From Christensenellaceae bacterium (GTDB taxonomy: Bacteria; Bacillota; Clostridia; Christensenellales; Borkfalkiaceae), in contig CAQTYU010000010.1 in the NCBI GenBank assembly GCA_948890655.1, positions 1 through 29,405 of the forward strand: a stretch of 29,405 bases of DNA, in the 5' to 3' direction. Of the stretch, positions 20,062-27,315 are shown piece after piece; the stretch's first letter is position 1, and each line of letters opens with the position of its first letter. Below the pieces are notes generated by a model. That model saw only the letters and a list, made by a program, of their open reading frames with translations, did not search any database and was not told the origin of the DNA. A program made the translations under genes and the position numbers.

Positions 20062-22077
20062 TCATCCCTCGTGAGAATACCGTTCCAAACTTTGAACTCT
20101 GTTTACGCTGTCCGCCGTCTCCCCCTCGCCGTTTATTATACTGCTTACAGCCGTATCGCGGTTGCCGCTCAGCCATACTGTAACCATATGGTAAAAATCT
20201 ATTCCCGCAGTTTCGGGGCATACGATGGCGCTGTCAAGCGTCACAGCGGCGTCGCGGAGATACGAATATACGCCGAGCGCATACGCGGTGTGCGAAGTTA
20301 CGCTATCCGAAACATAATAACTTGCATAACCGTTTATAACGCCGTCGGGCGACCAGCTTGCCGCGTCGGGGACGTCGTAAGGAAGCTCCGACTGATAAAA
20401 ATAAGTAGTCCCGCCGTTGCCGTTCCATACAGTTTGATATTTTTGGAAATGCTCAACGAACAAACCGTAAAACGTAGCGTTGTCGCCGTTTATTATAATA
20501 CCCGTGTCGGCTGTGTTTTTATTCCAACCGACTCCGTCCCAGTGGTCGGCGCGCCATATCCAGAAGTTGTCTCCAACAACGTTATTGCCGTTAATTTTAA
20601 CGCAGACTTCAACCGAAGTATTTACTTCTTTTGCGCCGCCTACGCGAAAAAACAGGTCTGAAAGCACCGTATAGGTTGCCGGATTGCCCTCGTGCCCGTT
20701 CTCCGAACCGGCTTCGAGAAGAGTTTCGGTATGCTTGCCCGCGTCGAAAAGCACGCCGCCGATACAAATATCAGTCGTATCGGTTAACCGCATTAAAGTG
20801 TCGCTGTTCCCGTCCGAAGGACGAAGAGTGGCAAGCCCCAAACCGAGGACCACCGCGCCGCTCTCTACTCTCAGCGGCTCGTCAAGTTCGTATATCCCCG
20901 CCGTAAGTATCAAATTTTTGCCCTTCGAAAGCGCCGCGTTTATCGTTTCGGCGTCGTCTCTGTCGCTGCGCGCAACATAAAACTCATCAAGCGCCAAAAA
21001 ACTTCCCAAAGACTTGTTTGTTCCGTTCCAGCTTACCCCGCCGGAATTTTTTTGAATATCGGGAACGAATACGCGGTAACCGTGCTCGTCGTCGAAAGTA
21101 AGAAAAGGCTTTTCACGCGTAACGCCGCTGCGTTCTATATTCGTGTAATTTTTGCCTGTACCCGTCCAGCTGTTTTGGGGTAAGCCTTCTCCATTCACTC
21201 CCACGAACGCCATATTCCACACGCCGCCCGTCCAGCCGCCGAAAGCCGAATTTCTTGAAAACCACTGTTGCTGCGAACCTGAATTCACATTGCCGTCCAC
21301 CTTTGTATCGGCAAGAAATCCGCCCGAAGTAGAGCCGCTGCCCGAAAGGCTCAAATCGCCCTTCACGTGCACGCGTCTCAGGCTCGTAGCCTGCGATACC
21401 GACCACAGCATATTCCCGTCCACCGCCAAATTTTCAGCAGTTCGCCAAAAATTGCAGAGCGAAATTTCAGCGTCGGCGTTTATTTTCGATATAGTCACGT
21501 CGTCGGGCGACGTCCCCAACCCCGACAGCGAAGTGTAATACCCCATATCAACGTCCAAACCGTATTCGCCCGCTTTAAACAGAGCCGCAAACCTCTCTTC
21601 GCTGAATTCTCCGCGGGCGCGCCCGTCCGCACCCTCTTTCTTTCCGTCGGTTTTATTATAAAACGAATCCAAATCTTCCTGAATTTTTTCCGCGTCGTCC
21701 GTAGGCGCGTAAACAAACGTATTGTTTCCGAAAAGCTCCGTTTCAAAGCTGTAAGTTCCTATAATCTCGCTCTCGCCGTTCGCCTTAAACGCCGTTATTC
21801 TGTAATAAGAATCAACGTCGTCCGTCACGTACTCCGCGGCAGAATCGCCGCCGACGTAATCAAGATATTCGTAGTGCCCGTAACGCGAAGGCGCTTTTTC
21901 AATCGAATACCCGCTCGCGCCGTCGCATTTTTCCCAGCGCACGGTTGCCTTATCTCCGTCGATTGTAAAGTTAACCTTTACTTCACCGCCGCTGTCACCG
22001 TCTCCGCCGCCGCAAGCTGTCAGCCCAATTGCCAAAAGTGCTGCAACAGCCACCGCCGCCGTCTTTTTCAGTTTCAT
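20062..22077 (-). CDS. Beta-helix family lipoprotein, putative carbohydrate-active enzyme
   Basis: 671 residues. Signal peptide and lipobox L-T-A-Cys22 then GGGDGDSGG; an Fn3-like domain (about 30-105, TVRWEKCDGASGYSIEKA); then a long domain (about 108-671) with features of the pectate-lyase-type right-handed beta-helix: FKAGEYGLDVDMGYYTSLSGLG, GNVNSGSQQQWFSRNS, SKGKNLILTAGIYELDEPL, FWIWRADHWDGVGWN and VEHFQKYQTVWNGNGGTTYFYQ. As I recall, closely similar actinobacterial and fungal proteins are labelled adenylyl cyclase or coagulation factor 5/8 type, labels that the sequence does not support. Start: ATG 22077 gives a proper lipoprotein signal; ATG 22110 would add 11 residues. Adjacent to the GH16 locus with its own promoter (22117-22143), so a role in beta-glucan breakdown, in the manner of GH55 beta-helix enzymes, is an inference. 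Catalytic residues are not identified. Confidence 0.8.
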   Translation of the reverse strand: MKLKKTAAVAVAALLAIGLTACGGGDGDSGGEVKVNFTIDGDKATVRWEKCDGASGYSIEKAPSRYGHYEYLDYVGGDSAAEYVTDDVDSYYRITAFKANGESEIIGTYSFETELFGNNTFVYAPTDDAEKIQEDLDSFYNKTDGKKEGADGRARGEFSEERFAALFKAGEYGLDVDMGYYTSLSGLGTSPDDVTISKINADAEISLCNFWRTAENLAVDGNMLWSVSQATSLRRVHVKGDLSLSGSGSTSGGFLADTKVDGNVNSGSQQQWFSRNSAFGGWTGGVWNMAFVGVNGEGLPQNSWTGTGKNYTNIERSGVTREKPFLTFDDEHGYRVFVPDIQKNSGGVSWNGTNKSLGSFLALDEFYVARSDRDDAETINAALSKGKNLILTAGIYELDEPLRVESGAVVLGLGLATLRPSDGNSDTLMRLTDTTDICIGGVLFDAGKHTETLLEAGSENGHEGNPATYTVLSDLFFRVGGAKEVNTSVEVCVKINGNNVVGDNFWIWRADHWDGVGWNKNTADTGIIINGDNATFYGLFVEHFQKYQTVWNGNGGTTYFYQSELPYDVPDAASWSPDGVINGYASYYVSDSVTSHTAYALGVYSYLRDAAVTLDSAIVCPETAGIDFYHMVTVWLSGNRDTAVSSIINGEGETADSVNRVQSLERYSHEG

Positions 22078-22116
22078 CTTTTTTCCTAAACCCTCCTTAA
22101 TTTTTTGCATTTTCAG

Positions 22117-22143
22117 TTTATATCACGCTTTTCGCGTTGTCAA
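22117..22143 (-). promoter_or_regulatory. Promoter with embedded inverted repeat, beta-helix lipoprotein gene
   Basis: Minus strand TTGACA (22138-22143), 15-nt spacer, TATAAA (22117-22122) with extended -10 TGA. The spacer is filled by ACGC-GAAAA-GCGT (22125-22137), a perfect inverted repeat that may be an operator. The short spacer lowers confidence. Confidence 0.6.
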
Positions 22144-22207
22144 GACCGAATTTTTATTATATTTTCAAACCTGATACGCCTAAATATGCGCCTGCATTTT
22201 AAAGTTA

Positions 22208-22250
22208 AAAAATAACCGCGGAGAGCAGTCTGCCCTCCGCGGTTATTTTT
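22208..22250 (-). terminator. Terminator of the symporter-uxuA-uxuB operon
   Basis: A stem of at least 14 bp AAATAACCGCGGAG/CTCCGCGGTTATTT (22210-22223 with 22235-22248), 11-nt loop, with a T-run on the minus-strand exit. 31 nt after the uxuB-type gene stop. Confidence 0.88.
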
Positions 22251-22281
22251 GGAAAAAAATTAAAGAAACAATAAAGTTGTA

Positions 22282-23139
22282 TCAAACGCCTGAATAAGCC
22301 GAAAAACCTCCGTCAATCGGCAAAACCACGCCCGTAATAAAGCCCGCAGCTTTATCCGAAACAAGGAACAGCACCGAACCGAGCAATTCGTCCGCTTCGC
22401 CGAATCTTCCCATCGGAGTCGCCGCAAGAATTTTACCCGTGCGCGCAGTGGGCGTACCGTCTGCGTTCCATAAAAGCGCGGCGTTCTGCTTTGTTGAAAA
22501 GAATCCGGGCGCAATCGCGTTCACGCGTATTCCAACCTTTGAAAAATGCACCGCAAGCCATTGCGTAAAGTTAGAAACCGCCGCCTTTGCTCCGCTGTAT
22601 GCGGGAATTTTAGTAAGAGGGGTAAACGCGTTCATGCTTGAAACGTTTAACACGCTGCACCCCCCGCGTCCGAGCATATCCCTTGCGAATTCCTGCGTAG
22701 GTAAAAGCGTGCCCAGCATATTCAAATTGAACACGAACTCAACGCCGTCCTTATCCAAATCAAAAAACGATTTCGTATCGGCGTCCATATCGCCCTGCTC
22801 GTAATATTCCTTATCCGTCTGCGCCTTGGGGTTATTGCCTCCCGCGCCGTTTATTAAGATGTCGCATTTACCAAAGTCGGCAAGCACCTTTTTGTGGCAC
22901 TCGGCCAGGCTGTCTCTTTCAAGCACGTTGGCCGCATAGCCCTTCGCAATCCCGCCGTCTTTTACTATTTCGTCCGCAAACTTCTGCGCCGCCTCTTCGT
23001 TTCTGTCCAAAAGCGCAACCTTGGCGCCGGCTGCGGCAAGCGCTTCCGCCATAATCGAACACAGCACTCCGCCCGCGCCCGTAACTACCGCCACTTTGCC
23101 CTTCAAATCAACCCCTAACGGCAATAATTCCTTTTTCAT
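22282..23139 (-). CDS. uxuB: SDR-family D-fructuronate reductase (mannonate oxidoreductase)
   Basis: Short-chain dehydrogenase of 285 residues that by context reduces D-fructuronate to D-mannonate with NAD(P)H. Motifs: cofactor-binding TGAGGVLC (20-27), INGAGGNNP, catalytic serine region NVSSMNAF, YSGAK with Tyr181 and Lys185, and the C-terminal PIDGGFSAYSGV. It is of the SDR type found in Gram-positives and Thermotoga, not the long-chain dehydrogenase UxuB of E. coli, so the symbol is functional rather than orthologous. ATG 23139 has AGAGGT about 8 nt upstream; it starts 13 nt after the uxuA stop. Last gene of the operon. Alternative substrates of similar SDRs (gluconate, ketodeoxy acids) cannot be excluded, but adjacency to mannonate dehydratase makes fructuronate by far the likeliest. 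Confidence 0.88.
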   Translation of the reverse strand: MKKELLPLGVDLKGKVAVVTGAGGVLCSIMAEALAAAGAKVALLDRNEEAAQKFADEIVKDGGIAKGYAANVLERDSLAECHKKVLADFGKCDILINGAGGNNPKAQTDKEYYEQGDMDADTKSFFDLDKDGVEFVFNLNMLGTLLPTQEFARDMLGRGGCSVLNVSSMNAFTPLTKIPAYSGAKAAVSNFTQWLAVHFSKVGIRVNAIAPGFFSTKQNAALLWNADGTPTARTGKILAATPMGRFGEADELLGSVLFLVSDKAAGFITGVVLPIDGGFSAYSGV

Positions 23140-23152
23140 TCAAACAACCTCT

Positions 23153-24184
23153 TTATTTATTTTTTTGAACCGCTTCGAAAAGCCCGTTCAGATAAGCGGC
23201 GCCGAGCGCCCTGTCATAAAGCCCGTAACCGGGTTTTCCGTCCTCGCCCCAGATATTCCTGCCGTGGTCGGGGCGCACGTAACCGTCAAAACCCGCCTCA
23301 ACAAGCGCCTTTACGATGCCGTATATGTCAAGATTTCCCGCGGACGTAAGATGCCCCGCCTCGGTAAAATCCTTGTCTCCGTTATACTTTAACTGCCTTA
23401 TATGCGCAAAATAAATGCGTTTGGCGTACTTGTGCGCCATAGCCGCAAGGTCGTTGCCGCGCCCCGCGCCTAGCGAACCTGTGCAGAACGTAAATCCGTT
23501 GTGTTTATTTGGAACGGATTTAATCATTTTATCATAGCTTTCCGCACCGGTAATTATTCTCGGAAGCCCGAACATATCCCAGGGCGGGTCGTCGGGATGA
23601 ATAGCCATATTTATGCCAGTTTCGTCGCACGCGGGCATAATTCCGTTTAAGAAATATACCAGATTCCCGAACAATTTTTCGTGGTTAACCCCCGAATATG
23701 CCTCAATTAACGCGTTTAATTCGTCCGTAGAATAGCTCTCGTCCCATCCGGGAAGATGCAGGTTTTTGGGGTCCAGACGCATAAGCTCTTCATGGCAGTA
23801 TGAAAGCGAGTTGCTTCCGTCCTGCGCAACCGTCTTCAAATTTGTGCGCAGCCAGTCGAACACCGGCATAAAGTTATAACATATGCACTTTACTCCCGCT
23901 TTGCCCAAATTACGGATAGTTTGGGCATAGTTGGCTATCAATCCGTCTCTCGAAGGCTTTCCGAGCTTTATGTCTTCGTGAACGGGAACCGATTCTATCA
24001 CCTCCATTTCAAGCCCTGCCTTATCGCAAAGCTCCTTAAGGCGCAAAATCTTGTCAAGCTCCCACACTTCGCCCACCGGCGTATCGTAAACGGCTGTTAC
24101 AACCCCGCTCATATTGGGAATCTGTTTAATGTATTCAAGAGGAATACTGTCCTTTTCTCCGTACCAACGAAACGTCATTTTCAT
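23153..24184 (-). CDS. uxuA: Mannonate dehydratase
   Basis: Dehydrates D-mannonate to 2-keto-3-deoxy-D-gluconate in glucuronate catabolism; a metal-dependent TIM-barrel enzyme in the cytoplasm. 343 residues starting MKMTFRWYGEKDSIPLEYIKQIPNMSGVVTA, typical for the family. Conserved stretches visible: VKCICYNFMPVFDWLRTNL, NMAIHPDDPPWDMFGLPRII, GFTFCTGSLGA, KRIYFAHIRQ and YVRPDHGR, which carry the expected His, Cys and Asp metal and substrate ligands. GGAGGGG lies 8 nt before ATG 24184, inside the end of the symporter gene, whose stop is separated from this ATG by a single nucleotide, so translation is probably coupled. No defects seen. Confidence 0.96.
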   Translation of the reverse strand: MKMTFRWYGEKDSIPLEYIKQIPNMSGVVTAVYDTPVGEVWELDKILRLKELCDKAGLEMEVIESVPVHEDIKLGKPSRDGLIANYAQTIRNLGKAGVKCICYNFMPVFDWLRTNLKTVAQDGSNSLSYCHEELMRLDPKNLHLPGWDESYSTDELNALIEAYSGVNHEKLFGNLVYFLNGIMPACDETGINMAIHPDDPPWDMFGLPRIITGAESYDKMIKSVPNKHNGFTFCTGSLGAGRGNDLAAMAHKYAKRIYFAHIRQLKYNGDKDFTEAGHLTSAGNLDIYGIVKALVEAGFDGYVRPDHGRNIWGEDGKPGYGLYDRALGAAYLNGLFEAVQKNK

Positions 24185-24185
24185 A

Positions 24186-26267
24186 TTATTTTAGCCCCTC
24201 CTTTTTTTTATTCGAATTCTCCGCGGTTTCGTTATCAACGCCGACGGTAGGCTCCGCATTTCCTGCGGAAGTTACGTCGGCTTCGTTTGCCGCCGCCTCC
24301 GCAACAACTGCGTTTTCTTTGCTGTAAAGCGCTTTTATTTCATCCGTTCTGAACTCTTCGGGAATATCTATCGCGTTCGTCGAAGGATTGCCTGAAACCT
24401 TTTCGCGCTTTGTAAATATCTTGTTATAAATTTTGTCAAGGAAGTTTTCCTTTTCAACGATTACTTCACCCGTCTTTTTGTTTACGCGCGGTTTTTGTTT
24501 AAGCACGAACATATCGGGCACCTGGTCTATGGTCTGCCAGGTTTTCATCGCCTCTTCCATGCTCATTCCGCCGGTCACAGCCGCCTTTCTTACGGCGTTA
24601 ACCGCCTGCACTTCCTGTAACTTTTTGCCCGAAAGTCCGTAGCGCGTCATACAGAACGTGGTCACAAGCCATGCCAGCATAGGAAGCACGCAGAAACAGA
24701 TTATGCACGACAACTGCATACCGTCCATATAAGGCGTACTCTCGCCGGGCAATGCGTTAAGTCCGGGAACGATAGCGACTATAAACAACTGCAACAAAAG
24801 CGTTTGCAACGAAGAAATAAGTTTATCCACCAGCGAGAAAATAGTGCCCATTATGCCGGGAACGTATTTGCCCGAACGGTAAGTTTCATAATCGGTACAG
24901 TCCGCAACCATCGGAATGGTCAAGTTGTCGCAACAGTTAAACGCGCCGTAACCGCAACCGTACAGAATAATAAAGAATATCGTATAAGCGTTTATCGTTA
25001 AGTGGAAACCGCCCTCCGTTGAAAAGAGCGAAAGATGCGTTGCCGCGTTTGCGGGGTCGTAAATGCAAAGCATTATCAAAACGCCTATATAGAACAGAAA
25101 CGCAAAAACCGTAAACTGCGCGACGCCGCGCTTTTGTCCCTTTCTTCCCGCCGTCTTGCTGCCCCACAGGAAGAAAATTCCCATAAACACAAAACACAGC
25201 GCATAGAACGGAATATATAAACCGTTATAATCGCCCATAAGGCATCCGTATAATAGGAACGCAACGGTACCGCTTGTCGCCACCGTGGAGGCAAGCTTAT
25301 TCAGCCCCGACGAAAGCACCAGCCAGCGTATTTCTTTATTGCCCTTTATAATGCCGATATAATCCTTAATTTTAGCAGGTTCGCCGGCAACACCCCAGAA
25401 TTCCGGTCTGTCCTTTTCCCATATAGCCGCAACCGCCATAATTGTATAAACAGCCGAAATCACAACCACGAACGGCACCATAATATTATAGAACTGCGCA
25501 CCGTAAGCCGCTCCGCGTAAATATACGTAAGTCGATTCCGGATTAAGCGAATCGAGCACCGCCGTATATTTCGAAGCGTTCGCGCCGAGCTCGGCTATAA
25601 TTTCGGCAACGGTTTTGCCGCCGTTTGCCGCAACTTCTTCATAAAATATAATGCCCTTCTGGCAAATCGCCTCGTTCGTTAAAACGCCGCCCGCCATAAC
25701 GTTTACCAACACGATGGACCCTATCATTCCTATCATGTTCCATATAACGAACTGCGAACGCTGTTTGGGGTCGTTAGTCAGGCACGTCTGCCCCGCCTTT
25801 GTAACCGCGCACTGGCAGGTATAGCCCAGAACATAAATTATATAGCTTATGATGTACAGCACCCACTGCAACCAGATAACGCCGCTTGCAATCTGCGAAA
25901 CGAGCATCATTAAAATTACTGAAAACGCAAGCATTGCGTTGCCGATAATCATAAAAGGACGGAACTTGCCGAGTTTTGTCTTGGTTTTATCCATCAGTCC
26001 GCCCAGAACAGGGTCGGTAACGCCGTCAAAAACACGCATAAGCGGCGCAAACAGACTGGCAAACGTACTTACGCCGATAGCAACAACGCTCGAAACGACA
26101 ACGCCGCCTATCGCGCCGGCAGTGCTTCCCGTAAGCGCAAGCACCGCCCAGTAAACAAAATAATTGTAAAAAGCAAAATAAACGTTCGTCGCCGCATTAT
26201 TGAACGGAAACAACGCAATCTGCCAGCCTTTAGCACGGTTTACCGCAACGTTGCCAACAGTACTCAT
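24186..26267 (-). CDS. GPH-family (MelB-like) sugar/glucuronide:cation symporter
   Basis: 693-residue major-facilitator-fold permease. The early segment FDGVTDPVLGGLMDKTKTKLGKFRPFMIIGN is the GPH/MelB signature (cation-site Asp and DKT...G.FRP loop). About 12 hydrophobic segments are discernible up to about residue 545; a periplasmic-type loop is inserted around 205-245, and a roughly 140-residue hydrophilic, acidic tail follows (ending ENSNKKKEGLK), longer than in standard 450-500 residue members. GGGGG lies 9 nt before ATG 26267. First gene of the operon with uxuA and uxuB, so it most likely imports glucuronides or glucuronate (as UidB/GusB does in E. coli). Its promoter (26314-26342) carries the same operator as the GH2 gene. 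Confidence 0.9.
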   Translation of the reverse strand: MSTVGNVAVNRAKGWQIALFPFNNAATNVYFAFYNYFVYWAVLALTGSTAGAIGGVVVSSVVAIGVSTFASLFAPLMRVFDGVTDPVLGGLMDKTKTKLGKFRPFMIIGNAMLAFSVILMMLVSQIASGVIWLQWVLYIISYIIYVLGYTCQCAVTKAGQTCLTNDPKQRSQFVIWNMIGMIGSIVLVNVMAGGVLTNEAICQKGIIFYEEVAANGGKTVAEIIAELGANASKYTAVLDSLNPESTYVYLRGAAYGAQFYNIMVPFVVVISAVYTIMAVAAIWEKDRPEFWGVAGEPAKIKDYIGIIKGNKEIRWLVLSSGLNKLASTVATSGTVAFLLYGCLMGDYNGLYIPFYALCFVFMGIFFLWGSKTAGRKGQKRGVAQFTVFAFLFYIGVLIMLCIYDPANAATHLSLFSTEGGFHLTINAYTIFFIILYGCGYGAFNCCDNLTIPMVADCTDYETYRSGKYVPGIMGTIFSLVDKLISSLQTLLLQLFIVAIVPGLNALPGESTPYMDGMQLSCIICFCVLPMLAWLVTTFCMTRYGLSGKKLQEVQAVNAVRKAAVTGGMSMEEAMKTWQTIDQVPDMFVLKQKPRVNKKTGEVIVEKENFLDKIYNKIFTKREKVSGNPSTNAIDIPEEFRTDEIKALYSKENAVVAEAAANEADVTSAGNAEPTVGVDNETAENSNKKKEGLK

Positions 26268-26313
26268 TGTGCTTTACCCCCGAAAAAGTAAATTTTTTAC
26301 ATTTTACGTATCT

Positions 26314-26342
26314 ATTTTACACCAGCGCATCAAATTTTTCAA
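26314..26342 (-). promoter_or_regulatory. Promoter of the symporter-uxuA-uxuB operon
   Basis: Minus strand TTGAAA (26337-26342), 17-nt spacer, TAAAAT (26314-26319); leader about 40 nt. The -35 box overlaps the proximal half of the AraC-type operator. Confidence 0.7.
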
Positions 26343-26368
26343 TTGCAGTTTTTTGCAACTGTATTGCA
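26338..26368 (-). promoter_or_regulatory. Candidate AraC-type operator A (symporter promoter)
   Basis: On the minus strand, direct repeats of TGCAAT 21 bp apart (26363-26368 and 26342-26347), the proximal one as AACTGCAATTGAA (26338-26350), a 13-nt sequence repeated exactly at the GH2 promoter. A third TTGCAA lies between them. Overlap with the -35 box is typical for activation by AraC-family proteins. Confidence 0.65.
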
Positions 26369-26392
26369 TTTCTTCCACTAATAGTGTATAAT
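26364..26392 (+). promoter_or_regulatory. Promoter of the araC-family gene
   Basis: TTGCAT (26364-26369), 17-nt spacer, TATAAT (26387-26392). The predicted start coincides with the ATG (26399), so the mRNA may be leaderless; no Shine-Dalgarno sequence is present. The -35 box overlaps the distal operator half, suggesting autoregulation. Confidence 0.55.
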
Positions 26393-26398
26393 GAGATT

Positions 26399-27181
26399 AT
26401 GTTCAGTTTTGTATACAAAAATATTGATTTCGCGCACAAACTCGACGGTCACACCACGCCGTCAAGCGACTTTACAAAGCATATGCACGACCATTACGAA
26501 CTTTTGTATCTTGTGCGCGGAAATATCGATTATACCATAGAATCGGAAACAAAACGGTTGTCGGCCGGCGAAATTTTATTAATGGCGCCGGGTATGCTCC
26601 ACTTCGGCACGGTAGACCCCGCCGCGCCGTACGAACGCTACGTTTTAAAGTTCGCGGCAACCATTCTGCCCGAATTCCTGCTCAAAAAAATCGAAAACTT
26701 AAAATTTTGCGGAGCAGTTTCCAAATCCCGTGAGATGTTCGAAGAACTGGACGCCATTTACGAAAACTACAACGACGAAGAACGCAATCTTCTGATGCTG
26801 GCTTCGCTTGTACGCATATTAATCAGGGTTTACAAAAACGAAGTTCCCGCAATCAGCGGACAAATCCACAACAATGCAATTATTGCCGAAATAACCAAAT
26901 ATATAAACGCAAATCTTAAACGCCCCATCACTCTTGCCGATATCTGCAACGACCTGCATTTTTCCAAATCATACATAAGCAGTGAATTCAGCAAGGAAAT
27001 GAAAACACCGGTTATGACGTACATAAAACACAAAAAGATAATTGCGGCGCACAGAAAAATAGCCGAAGGCAAAACAAAACTTTCCGACGTTGCCGAAGAA
27101 TTCGGATTTCCGGAATACTCCACGTTTTACCGAAATTACAAAAAAATAATCGGCTACCCCCCGCAGGAAAGCAAAAATTAA
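26399..27181 (+). CDS. AraC-family transcriptional regulator of the glucuronide regulon
   Basis: 260 residues. N-terminal cupin-like sensor domain (about 1-150: HMHDHYELLYLVRGNIDYTIESETKRLSAGEILLMAPGMLHFG) and a C-terminal double HTH (about 160-260) with ITLADICNDLHFSKSYISSEFSKEM as the first and LSDVAEEFGFPEYSTFYRNYKKIIGYPPQ as the second, the classic AraC ending. ATG 26399 begins MFSFVYKNIDFAHKL; a frame extends upstream to 26267, but the extension is unlike the family and would run through the operator. No ribosome binding site is present and TATAAT ends 6 nt before the ATG. Divergent from the symporter operon and directly upstream of the GH2 gene. By context a ligand-responsive activator, the inducer probably being a glucuronide or a catabolic intermediate. 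Confidence 0.93.
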   Translation: MFSFVYKNIDFAHKLDGHTTPSSDFTKHMHDHYELLYLVRGNIDYTIESETKRLSAGEILLMAPGMLHFGTVDPAAPYERYVLKFAATILPEFLLKKIENLKFCGAVSKSREMFEELDAIYENYNDEERNLLMLASLVRILIRVYKNEVPAISGQIHNNAIIAEITKYINANLKRPITLADICNDLHFSKSYISSEFSKEMKTPVMTYIKHKKIIAAHRKIAEGKTKLSDVAEEFGFPEYSTFYRNYKKIIGYPPQESKN

Positions 27182-27194
27182 TTCAAAGACGATT

Positions 27195-27226
27195 TGCAAT
27201 AAATCTGAACAACAACTGCAATTGAA
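27195..27226 (+). promoter_or_regulatory. Candidate AraC-type operator B (GH2 promoter)
   Basis: TGCAAT at 27195-27200 and 27217-27222, 22 bp apart; the proximal half is AACTGCAATTGAA (27214-27226), identical to operator A in sequence and in orientation relative to its promoter. It overlaps the -35 box of the GH2 promoter. Confidence 0.65.
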
Positions 27227-27250
27227 TTGCCGCCCGTTTAATGTTACAAT
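27222..27250 (+). promoter_or_regulatory. Promoter of the GH2 gene
   Basis: TTGAAT (27222-27227), 17-nt spacer, TACAAT (27245-27250). Predicted start about 27257 and a leader of about 60 nt containing GGGGGAA (27303-27309) before the TTG start. Confidence 0.6.
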
Positions 27251-27267
27251 AAATTATAATCGGGCGG
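27230..27267. other. Wide inverted repeat CCGCCCG...CGGGCGG between araC and GH2 genes
   Basis: Seven-base arms at 27230-27236 and 27261-27267 separated by 24 AT-rich bases; followed by TATAATTTTT. It could be a weak terminator of the araC transcript or a second operator spanning the GH2 promoter. I do not see which. Confidence 0.3.
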
Positions 27268-27315
27268 TATAATTTTTAATACTTGACCGCAAAATGAAAT
27301 TCGGGGGAATTAATA

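Noticed and set aside
20062..22077. Adenylyl cyclase (name carried by similar database entries)
   Set aside because: No cyclase motifs; lipoprotein signal, Fn3-like domain and beta-helix pattern indicate an extracellular carbohydrate-active protein.
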